A stretch of 64,000 bases of DNA from Cherax quadricarinatus (lineage: Eukaryota; Arthropoda; Malacostraca; Decapoda; Parastacidae): contig NC_091383.1 of the NCBI RefSeq assembly GCF_038502225.1, forward strand, positions 982,001 to 1,046,000. Reading direction: 5' to 3'. The notes under the pieces were generated by a model, which worked only from the letters and a program-made list of their open reading frames with translations, was not told the origin of the DNA and did not search any database. A program made the translations under genes and the position numbers. Shown here one piece after another: positions 55,961 to 64,000 of the stretch. The first letter of the stretch is position 1; the number at the start of each line of letters is the position of its first letter.

Positions 55961-56034
55961 TATAACCTAAGTGAATAAGTTTAAACCCCCAACAATAAGG
56001 AAGCAAGATGTACTTATTTACACAGCACCTGTAC

Positions 56035-56110
56035 AAAAATAACCCTCATATACGAGAGAGGAGCTTACGACGACGTTTTGGTCCAACTTGGACCATTTAC
56101 AGTCACACTA
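56035..56110. mobile_element. FB2 foldback arm
   Basis: AAATAACCCTCATATACGAG and GACGTTTTGGTCCAACTTGG; continues with a purine-rich flank to about 56400. Confidence 0.75.
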
Positions 56111-56716
56111 ACAGAAAGGAGAGAAGGAGGCAGTATATATAGGCCAGCAGATAGGGACAGGCCAAGAAGGGTAGAAAAGAAGTAAAAAGAGAGGTAATGG
56201 TAAAGGTAGTAATAGTAGTGGAGTCAGTCAAAAACAAAGAAAAAGAAACAATAGAAAGAGCTAGGGACCCACAAAGGGTAGAAACAAAAACACAGCAGGA
56301 GAAAATATATAATAATGGACCAAACACCCAAGGCAGAAGAAAGAAAACCCAAAGGAGAAAGAGGAAAAGGGAAGAGGGAGGAGAAAAAAGAATCAGGTTA
56401 AGTCACGGGTGTTCTGAAGTTTGGAGCATTTTACAATGTAATGGGAAAGGAAGGCATCTACAGAGACAAAGCCTGGACTAAGATTCATACAAGGAAAGTT
56501 CTGTATAAGAGGATTCAACCAGACAGCAACTGTGAAAGTTAGTAGGGTAATCCGGATAATCGCCCAGATGGGATTACAGTCTTTCCAGAAGAGTGGCATA
56601 TGACTGTCTTGGGACAATACCTGCTAGTCCACTATGGCTGACATCTATGCCCATTTTAGTGTTGGGAAATACCCATTACATCATCTAGGTATGAAGTGCT
56701 CTGTCTCCTGGGACTT

Positions 56717-57763
56717 TTAACCCTTTGACTGTTTTGGTCGAATATATATGTCTTACGCGCCACTGTTTCGGATGTATTAATACACGTAAATTCTAGCGGC
56801 TTCAAATCAAGCAGGAGAAAGCTGGTAGGCCCATATGTGAGAGAATGGGTCTGTGTGGTCAGTGTGCACCACAAAAAAAATCCTGCAGCACGCAGTGCAT
56901 AATGAGAAAAAAAAATGACCGTTTTTTGGATTAAAACGCCGACTTTGAGGTGAATTTTCGTGTAGTATTTATCGTTGTATTCTCGTTTTCATGGTCTCAC
57001 GTGATAAAATGGGAAACATATTACAGAAATAGAAATGATTTTGATTAGTTTCATGATGAAAATGACCTTGAAAGTGAGCTCAAAGTAGCGGAAATGTTCG
57101 ATTTTTACAAATGTTCAGGAGTAAGGAAATCACACCACACGTCTAATACACGTCAACTGGGGAGTCTAATATTCTTTCACTAGTGCACTGATATTATTTA
57201 TACCATTTTTACAATAATGCATTAGCCTGCATAACAGTAAATTTTGTATTATTTGTATGAATAAAAAATCAAAATAGAAAGCAATAGTAATATAAGAGGG
57301 GCCTGGAGACATGACTAATGAACAGAGGATATGTTATTTTAGTGCCAAGAATGTCTACATTGTTTATTCTGGACCCTATTTTGAAATTGGCATCTTTTTT
57401 AATGTGTGAAATTGGCCAAATTGCCAATTTCTGACCACTTTACTGGGTAGTTCAAATTGGTAAATGGGCAGTTTCTTGTACTCAACTGATAGAAAAAATT
57501 GAGTTCTAAAGAAATAGCTATGAGTTTGGTCAACTGGAACAATGGAATTGGCCAAAAACAAGGCTCAAAGTTGGAGAAATTGCCGATGCGTATGTGTTGC
57601 TGAGACCGCTAACTTCGCGGGAGCGTAATTCCGTGAGTTTTCGATCACATTACCATCGGGAAAAGATTCTCTATCATTTCACAAGATAATTTTTTTTTCT
57701 CCAAAAATTTTGCGACATAGAATGACAGTTTCAGAAAGGGGCTTGCGACAGTCAAAGGGTTAA
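56717..57763. mobile_element. TTAA-flanked piggyBac-like element, 1047 bp, non-coding
   Basis: TTAA at 56717-56720 and 57760-57763; inverted ends CCCTTTGACTGT and ACAGTCAAAGGG, with short matching subterminal sequence. No open frame of useful length. Lies in the Sap130 intron. Confidence 0.82.
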
Positions 57764-57904
57764 GCACACAATATTAGGTACACACTTAGGCACACTAAAA
57801 AAAGTAAAGTTTCTGTATATGCCCTCACAGCCCAAAGATCTTAAGATGTATGAAGTTGTTCAGCACTCTTGCCAATAAAAGTATGTGCAATTATACACTG
57901 ACAC

Positions 57905-58580
57905 CAGGTACATACCCTCATACACACTAACACTAGATATACACACTCGTACACAAACACTAGCACTAGATATACACACTTGTACATAAACACTAGCACT
58001 AGATATACACACTCGTACATAAACACTAGCACTAGATATACACACTTGTACACAAACACTAGCACTAGATATACACACTCGTACATAAACACTAGCACTA
58101 GATACACACACTTGTACACAAACACTAGCACTAGATATACACACTCGTACATAAACACTAGCACTAGATATACACACTTGTACATAAACACTAGCACTAG
58201 ATATACACACTCGTACATAAACACTAGCACTAGATATACACACTTGTACATAAACACTAGCACTAGATATACACACTCGTACATAAACACTAGCACTAGA
58301 TATACACACTCGTACATAAACACTAGCACTAGATATACACACTCGTACATAAACACTAGCACTAGATATACACACTCGTACATAAACACTAGCACTAGAT
58401 ATACACACTCGTACATAAACACTAGCACTAGATATACACACTCGTACATAAACACTAGCACTAGATATACACACTCGTACATAAACACTAGCACTAGATA
58501 TACACACTCGTACATAAACACTAGCACTAGATATACACACTCGTACATAAACACTAGCACTAGATATACACACTTGTACA
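57905..58580. repeat. 33-bp minisatellite, about 20 copies, in a Sap130 intron
   Basis: Unit ACTAGATATACACACTCGTA plus CATAAACACTAGC, with a TTGTACA/TCGTACA alternation at the left. Open on both strands for over 200 codons because the period is a multiple of three. Confidence 0.97.
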
Positions 58581-58969
58581 CACACATTCACACACAAATG
58601 CTAATGCTAAAAATTCAGTCCTCAAAAATTTCATCTTAAAAGAAAAAAATCAAATTCCCAATGCTAAATAAAAATACTATTAGTAGTTATTATTAAGAGC
58701 TCTAAAACTGCCCTGAAACTCACACTTCAACATGCAACAAGAAATGGGTTAAAGGTGACTGATGCTATACAGACAGGCGCTGCTTTAAAGCACTTTGTTA
58801 ATGCAGTGGCTTTATATTATACCGCTGTATAGCCCTTGTGGCTTAGCGCTTCTTTTTGATTATAATAATAATAATTTAAATTATACTCATTCTTCATTTA
58901 TTCAGACTTCCTACAAATATATTCCCTACTCACTATAAGCTAAGGATGAAAATATTTTAAGGTAAGTAA

Positions 58970-59370
58970 TGTGTGGAATTGTTTTACATGATGGCTGGAC
59001 TGCTAGTGTCCTTTTTTCTGTCTCATAAACATGCAAGATTTCAGGTACGTCTTGCTACTTCTACTTACACTTAGGTCACACTACACATGTACAAGCATAT
59101 ATATACACACAACCCTCTGGGTTTTCTGCTATTTTCTTTCTAGTTCTTATTCTTGTTTATTTCCTCTTATCTCCATGGGGAAGTGGAACAGAATTCTTCC
59201 TCCGTAAGCCATGCGTGTTGTAAGAGGCGACTAAAATGCCGGGAGCAAGGGGCTAGTAATCTCTTCTCATGTATAAATTACTAAATTTAAAAAGAGAAAC
59301 TTTTATTTTTCTTTTTGGGCCACCCTACCTCGGTGGGATACGGCCGGTTTGTTGAAAGAAGAAGAAGTAA
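58970..59370 (+). mobile_element. R480 SINE-like copy, well preserved
   Basis: TTTACATGATGGCTGGACTG, CTCCATGGGGAAGTGGAACA, GAGGCGACTAAAATGCCGGG and the tail CGGTGGGATACGGCCGGTTT. Confidence 0.9.
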
Positions 59371-59715
59371 TGTGTGTACTGTATAAGCATTTTTAAGGCC
59401 TAGCTCTATTGCTCACTTAATATATATTGTAAACATGTTATCAGGCTTTTATATGCATATGAAAAAGTGAAAAAAAAAAAGCTTTCAGATTGCAGCGATT
59501 TTCATTTTACAGCAGTAGCCTGGAACCTAGCCTGCTGTATAAGCAGGGCCCTTCTGTAATTATGAGTAAGTGCTACGCCTATAGGAGTCATGCAGTGTCT
59601 AAGGAATTGGAGACAATCGGTTTGATCAAAAGTGGAGGGTTGGGTCACATTCCTAGCATCAGTGCACCTCCACTAAAGGTTAAAATAGACATTATGACAT
59701 CCCTAGGTAACTCAC

Positions 59716-60007
59716 AGCTGTTGTTTCCTAGGCTTCTTTCTAGGTGACAGTCCGTCGGCTAAAATCTGAGCTGCCCCCTGTAAGCCAGTTAGTGATAGTG
59801 ATGGTTGAGGCACTGTTAGAGTGGTGGTGGTGGCCAAGTTGCCACTTATATCTGTAGTGGAGATGGAGAGTGATGGTCTGGGCAGCACGTGGCTAGTGTC
59901 ATCCGGGGGTTCCTGTTTGATACCCGGGGGAGTACGAGTGTCGTTGCCACCCCCTGGTGCACTGTTACCATCTAGCTCTTCTATTTGAAGTCCTGATAAG
60001 GAAGAGT
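59716..60007 (-). CDS. Sap130: Sap130 exon with SPRKKPRKQQ motif
   Basis: On the minus strand this reads through LQIEELDG, an Ile-Lys-Gln-Glu-Pro (IKQEP) sumoylation-like site, and a Ser/Thr/Leu-rich stretch, ending in SPRKKPRKQQ, a hallmark of Sap130 just before its C-terminal domain and a plausible nuclear localisation signal. The donor is GTGAGT, leaving two bases of a codon. The acceptor is uncertain: AG before 60007 or AG before 59992 keep the same phase. Confidence 0.85.
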
Positions 60008-60209
60008 CTTGAGAGTACAAGAACAATGACTGTTAGTATCACACATAAAGAACACACACATACCAAATATATGAAACGTATTAAAATCACAAACTTACAC
60101 AACACTTACACAAGTGTTCCTCATGTACGTAACTTTTAATTCCACATGTGCAGTACAGGTCTAACTTTCTTTATGCAACTCTGTATATTGAAGATTCTCA
60201 TTACAAGTG

Positions 60210-60487
60210 CTCAACTCACGATGGTTAGACTTACAATATTTCAACTTTACGATAGTGCAAAAGCAATTATTTTGGAGATAAAACTGAAGACAATTACCCA
60301 GCATGAAGGCATCAAGTCCCTAACTTGTATTCATTTAGTACTTTTCAATACTGGTATTTAGTTACAGTAATTATTTGTATATTTACTTATTTATTTATCA
60401 AATATCCATATTTGACTTACAATAGTATTTTCGACATATGAGTTTGTTGGGACGTAATGCTATTGTAAGTCAAGAAGCCTTGTATAG
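60210..60487. mobile_element. MITE family E
   Basis: Left CTCAACTCACGATGGTTAGA, core ATATTTCAACTTTACGATAG, right GTAAGTCAAGAAGCCTTGTA. Serves as an empty-site control for 8142-8344. Confidence 0.8.
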
Positions 60488-60734
60488 GTATACCTGGCGG
60501 ATGTTCTGGGGGGCCAACACCCCCCACAGCTTTGTCCATGACCAGATAATCAAGTGCTGATGAATAAGTTTAGTACAGCTGCCAGAGGCTTGAAATGCCT
60601 CTACATCATACAGAAAGGAACACCTGTATGCATATTGGAACAATCAAGTTCTAATTAATAAGAGGCACAGGTTAGTAAAAGAAACAATTACACCAAAGCC
60701 AACAGGAAATATGGAAAACAAATAAATTTGCAGA

Positions 60735-60872
60735 TTTTTTTTACAGATTTTGAACTGTAGTGTCAGAACACTTATGGCAAGACAGTGATGGAGTGAATGG
60801 TGATGAAAGTGTTTCTTCTCTTTCGGATCACCCTGCCTTGGTGGGAAACGGCCAATGTGTTAATTATAAAAA
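60735..60872 (+). mobile_element. RTE-like LINE 3' tail
   Basis: TTTTGAACTGTAGTGTCAGA, GGCAAGACAGTGATGGAGTG and GCCTTGGTGGGAAACGGCCA. Confidence 0.82.
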
Positions 60873-61044
60873 AAAATCTCAAAATGACAAGGCTGCAGGG
60901 TTGCGGTGTATGACGACTGTTCAGTATTTTTAACAAAAATAAAACATTACTAATTCACTATTATCATCACCAATTTCTGTCTTAATTTGTTATGCTACTA
61001 ACACTACCAATTTGCAGTTTTTAATTAAATTGCACCATAACAGT

Positions 61045-61200
61045 CATTTCCCAAGGTAGGGTGACCTAGTCACCTCTCAGTAACCATCTTGGCAGTAGTT
61101 ACTGCAGTAAGGTAGGGTGACCTAGTCACCTCTCATTAACCATCTTGGCAGGAGTTACCACAGTAAGGTAGGGTGACCTAGTCACCTCTCATTAACCATC
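61045..61200. repeat. About 58-bp tandem repeat, 2.7 copies
   Basis: AAGGTAGGGTGACCTAGTCA and TTAACCATCTTGGCAGGAGT recur. Confidence 0.88.
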
Positions 61201-61325
61201 TTACAACGACGTTTCGGTCTGATTTGGACCATTTACAAAGTCACACTAACCAGAAGTGGAGCAGGACGGTTAGTGTGACTTTGTAAATGGTCAAAGTCGG
61301 ACCGAAACGTCGTCGTAAGCTTCTT
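61200..61325. mobile_element. Foldback element FB2, compact
   Basis: ACGACGTTTCGGTCTGATTT...AAAGTCACACTAACC pairs with GGTTAGTGTGACTTTGTAAA...CCGAAACGTCGTCGTAAG around AGAAGTGGAGCAGGAC. Confidence 0.93.
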
Positions 61326-61354
61326 TCTTTTATGTGCGGGTTTTATGTGCGGGC

Positions 61355-62480
61355 AACAACAAGTAAGAGGGAGGTGAAAGTGTATAAACTAAGGGAGGAG
61401 GAAGTTCGGGGGAGATATAAGCGTCTGTTGGCAGAAAGGTGGGCTAGTGCAAAGATGAGTAGTGGGGGGGTTGAAGAGGGTTGGAATAGTTTTAAAAATG
61501 CAGTATTAGAATGTGGGGCAGAAGTTTGTGGTTATAGGAGGGTGGGGGCAGGAGGAAAGAGGAGTGATTGGTGGAATGATGAAGTAAAGGGTGTGATAAA
61601 AGAGAAAAAGTTAGCTTATGAGAGGTTTTTACAAAGCAGAAGTGTTATAAGAAGAGCAGAGTATATGGAGAGTAAAAGAAAGGTGAAGAGAGTGAGAGAG
61701 TGCAAAAGGAGAGCAGATGATAGAGTGGGAGAGGCACTGTCAAGAAATTTTAATGAAAATAAGAAAAATTTTTGGAGTTAAACAAGTTAAGAAAGCCTAG
61801 GGAAAGTATGGATTTGTCAGTTAAAAACAGAGTAGGGGAGTTAGTAGATGGGGAGAGGGAGGTATTGGGTAGATGGCGAGAATATTTTGAGGAACTTTTA
61901 AATGTTGAGGAAGAAAGGGAGGCAGTAATTTCATGCACTGGTCAGGGAGGTATACCATCTTTTAGGAGTGAAGAAGAGCAGAATGTAAGTGTGGGGGAGG
62001 TACGCGAGGCATTACGTAGAATGAAAGGGGGTAAAGCAGCTGGAACTGATGGGATCATGACAGAAATGTTAAAAGCAGGGGGGGATATAGTGTTGGAGTG
62101 GTTGGTACTTTTGTTTAATAAATGTATGAAAGAGGGGAAGGTACCTAGGGATTGGCAGAGAGCATGTATAGTCCCTTTATATAAAGGGAAAGGGGACAAA
62201 AGAGATTGTAAAAATTATAGAGGAATAAGTTTATTGAGTATACCAGGAAAAGTGTACGGTAGGGTTATAATTGAAAGAATTAGAGGCAAGACAGAATGTA
62301 GGATTGCGGATGAGCAAGGAGGTTTCAGAGTGGGTAGGGGATGTGTAGATCAAGTGTTTACTTTGAAGCATATATGTGAACAGTATTTAGATAAAGGTAG
62401 GGAAGTTTTTATTGCATTTATGGATTTAGAAAAGGCATATGATAGAGTGGATAGGGGAGCAACGTGGCAGATGTTGCAAG
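61355..62480 (+). mobile_element. RTE-like LINE reverse-transcriptase fragment, interrupted by Tigger
   Basis: Two overlapping frames, to 61779-61781 and from 61772, are offset by a one-base deletion near 61775. The first encodes a Lys/Arg-rich linker after the endonuclease region. The second has the RT palm start: GGKAAGTDGIMTEMLKAG, NYRGISLLSIPGKVYGR, DEQGGFRVGRGCVDQVFTL and motif A FIAFMDLEKAYDRVDRG with its catalytic Asp. The YxDD motif and the rest are cut off by the Tigger inserted at TA 62481-62482. Sequence quality suggests a fairly young copy. A pseudogene as it stands. Confidence 0.9.
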
Positions 62481-62482
62481 TA

Positions 62483-64000
62483 CAGTGGACCCCCGCATAG
62501 CGAACGCCTTGCATAGCGAACAATCCGCATAGCGAACGCTTTGTTCGCTAAAATTTTGCCCCGCATAGTGGACAAAAACCCGCTCAGCGACCTTCGTCCG
62601 AGACGCGTCCAATGTGCGCCCTCAGCCAGCCTCACATGTGCCGCCCGTCCCATTGTTTACCAGCCAGCCTCTGCGGTAACATTCAAGCATACACTCGGAA
62701 TATTTCGTATTATTACAGTGTTTTCGGTGCTGTTTGTGGAAAATAAGTGACCATGGGCCCCAAGAAAGCTTCTAGTGCCAACCCTACACCTCAAAGGGTA
62801 AGAATACCCATTGAAATGAAGAAAGAGATCATTGATAAGTATGAAAGTGGAGTACGTATCACCGACCTGGTCAGGTTGTACAAGAAACCAAAATCAACCA
62901 TCGCTTCTATTGTGGGCAAGAAAACGGCAATCAAGGAAGCTGTTGTTGCCAAAGGTTTAACTGTGTTTTCGAAACAAAGATCGCAAGTGATGGAAGATGT
63001 TGAGAGACTCTTATTGGTGTGGATAAATGAAAAACAGCTAGCAGGAGATAGCGTCTCTCAAGTGATCATATGTGAAAAGGCTAGGAAGTTGCATGACGAT
63101 TTAATTAAAAAAATGCCTGCAACTAGTGATGATGTGAGTGAATTTAAGGCCAGCAAAGGTTGGTTTGAGAGATTTAAGAAGCGTAGTGGCATCCATAGCG
63201 TGATACGGCATGGTGAGGCTGCCAGTTCGGACCACAAAGCGGCTGAAAAATATGTGCATGAATTCAAGGAGTACATAGAAACTGAAGGACTGGAACCTGA
63301 ACAAGTGTTTAATTGTGATGAAACAGGCCTGTTCTGGAAGAAAATGCCAAGCAGGACCTACATTACTCAGGAGGAAAAGGCACTCCCAGGACATAAGCCT
63401 ATGAAAGACAGGCTTACTTTGTTGATGTGTGCCAATGCTAGTGGTGATTGCAAAGTTAAGCCTTTATTAGTGTATCACTCTGAAACTCCCAGAGCGTTCA
63501 GGCAAAAGAATGTCCTCAAGGATAATTTGTGTGTGCTGTGGAGGGCAAACAGTAAGGCATGGGTCACTAGGGAATTTTTCTATAACTGGTTACACCATGC
63601 ATTTGCCCCCAATGTGAAAGATTACCTAACTGAAAAGAAATTAGACCTTAAGTGCCTCCTGGTGTTAGACAATGCCCCTGGTCATCCTACAGACGTGGCA
63701 GAGCGACTTTATGGGGACATGAGCTTCATTAAGGTGAAGTTTTTGCCTCCTAATACCACTCCTCTCCTGCAGCCCATGGACCAGCAGGTCATTTCCAACT
63801 TCAAGAAACTGTACACAAAAGCTCTGTTTCAAAAGTGCTTTGAAGTGACCACAGACACTCGATTGACTCTAAAAGAGTTTTGGAAGGTTCACTTTAATAT
63901 CCTCAATTGTGTAAACCTTATAGGTAAGGCTTGGGAGGGAGTGACTAAGAGAACCTTGAACTCTGCTTGGAAGAAACTGTGGCCAGAATGTGTAGACAAA
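62483..64000 (+). mobile_element. Tigger (pogo/Tc1-mariner) DNA transposon, right end beyond the window
   Basis: Left end CAGTGGACCCCCGCATAGCG directly after the TA target at 62481-62482, inserted in the LINE RT frame. A leader of 270 bases precedes the transposase start at 62753. Leader and ends match the deleted copy at 38503-39799. Confidence 0.95.
62753..64000 (+). CDS. Tigger/TIGD1-like transposase, open to the window edge (416 codons)
   Basis: Uninterrupted frame from ATG 62753 (leader AAGTGACC) through 64000. Residues about 15-65 form a psq/CENP-B-like helix-turn-helix (LYKKPKSTIASIVGKK), about 75-145 a second CENP-B/Tc5 DNA-binding domain (KGWFERFKKRSGI), and about 185-380 the DDE_1 nuclease with candidate acidic residues Asp189 (NCDET), Asp306 (LVLDNAPGH) and Asp343 (QPMDQQ). 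Family knowledge: TIGD1-like transposases are about 580-600 residues and cut and paste at TA. No stop or frameshift in the visible 70%, so it may be recently or currently active. A domesticated host gene is less likely because terminal repeats and leader remain attached. Confidence 0.95.
   Translation, partial: MGPKKASSANPTPQRVRIPIEMKKEIIDKYESGVRITDLVRLYKKPKSTIASIVGKKTAIKEAVVAKGLTVFSKQRSQVMEDVERLLLVWINEKQLAGDSVSQVIICEKARKLHDDLIKKMPATSDDVSEFKASKGWFERFKKRSGIHSVIRHGEAASSDHKAAEKYVHEFKEYIETEGLEPEQVFNCDETGLFWKKMPSRTYITQEEKALPGHKPMKDRLTLLMCANASGDCKVKPLLVYHSETPRAFRQKNVLKDNLCVLWRANSKAWVTREFFYNWLHHAFAPNVKDYLTEKKLDLKCLLVLDNAPGHPTDVAERLYGDMSFIKVKFLPPNTTPLLQPMDQQVISNFKKLYTKALFQKCFEVTTDTRLTLKEFWKVHFNILNCVNLIGKAWEGVTKRTLNSAWKKLWPECVDK

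Larger units (their letters stand above)
47224..60007 (-). other. Sap130: Sap130 gene, 3' five exons (C-terminal domain); 5' part outside the window
   Basis: Gene model on the minus strand joining 60007-59716, 55685-55588, 50255-49966, 48603-48484 and 47415-47224. Phases match at every junction (2, 1, 0, 0) and all introns are GT-AG. The joined frame resembles the C-terminus of Sin3A-associated protein 130: a Pro/Thr-rich part ending in SPRKKPRKQQ, an acidic linker, the segment with WKPRHNHF, and C-terminal helices ending in a basic tail. Family knowledge: Sap130 is a nuclear subunit of the Sin3-HDAC co-repressor, and its C-terminus mediates Sin3A/HDAC association and repression. Vertebrate Sap130 is over 1000 residues, so most of the protein must lie beyond 64 kb. 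The gene converges on GckIII. Confidence 0.92.

Noticed and set aside
57841..58639. Open frames of 219-248 codons in the 33-bp array
   Set aside because: Same artefact; all three frames are equally open and lie in a Sap130 intron.
62753..64000. Domesticated TIGD1-type host gene
   Set aside because: Terminal repeat, leader and TA target are attached and a sister copy exists in the window; this is a transposon gene.

Overview
This window is animal nuclear DNA, most likely from a decapod crustacean of the crayfish/lobster type. Two multi-exon arthropod-like genes are embedded in very repeat-rich DNA. The repeats (tRNA-derived SINEs with a TCTTA tail, an RTE-like LINE with a characteristic 3' tail, foldback elements, TA- and TTAA-flanked MITEs, long minisatellites) look like those I associate with decapod genomes. 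The species call is inference. There are no prokaryotic operons, no CRISPR array and no intact virus.

Gene 1 (+ strand, 6.9-26.2 kb) is a germinal-centre kinase of subfamily III (GckIII / STK24-25-26, MST3/MST4-like). Eight coding exons were placed by splice sites and reading phase. They join into one 578-residue open frame with a complete kinase domain, a long polar tail and a conserved C-terminal helical segment. The first coding exon was not found and probably lies further 5'. Gene 2 (- strand, 60.0-47.2 kb) is the 3' part of Sap130, a subunit of the Sin3 histone deacetylase complex. Five exons in consistent phase encode the conserved C-terminal domain; upstream exons lie beyond 64 kb. The two genes are convergent, with about 21 kb of repeats and unrecognised single-copy-looking DNA between them. 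Nothing suggests they act together.

Layout: 0.15-2.1 kb, 35-bp minisatellite inside a foldback element; 2.3-6.4 kb, LINE/SINE fragments and simple repeats; 6.5-26.2 kb, GckIII with introns holding MITEs, SINEs, LINE tails, a pyrimidine-rich 33-bp minisatellite beside exon 6889-7114 and a 2.3-kb 30-bp minisatellite; 26.2-42 kb, intergenic repeats including a deleted Tigger element with a CAG expansion; 42-47.2 kb, DNA with few recognisable repeats plus a decayed mariner; 47.2-60 kb, Sap130, whose introns hold a 2.8-kb hairpin-forming 47-51-bp satellite, a 1-kb TTAA element and a 33-bp minisatellite; 61.3-64 kb, an RTE-like LINE reverse-transcriptase fragment split by a Tigger DNA transposon whose transposase frame is open to the window edge.

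The main biological interest is transposon archaeology. The window contains its own controls: filled and empty copies of the same host repeats show TA, TTAA and longer target-site duplications directly. Several minisatellites appear to have grown from transposon parts (a foldback spacer, a SINE head). A SINE-like family shares its 3' tail with the local LINE. I saw no convincing new protein-coding system.
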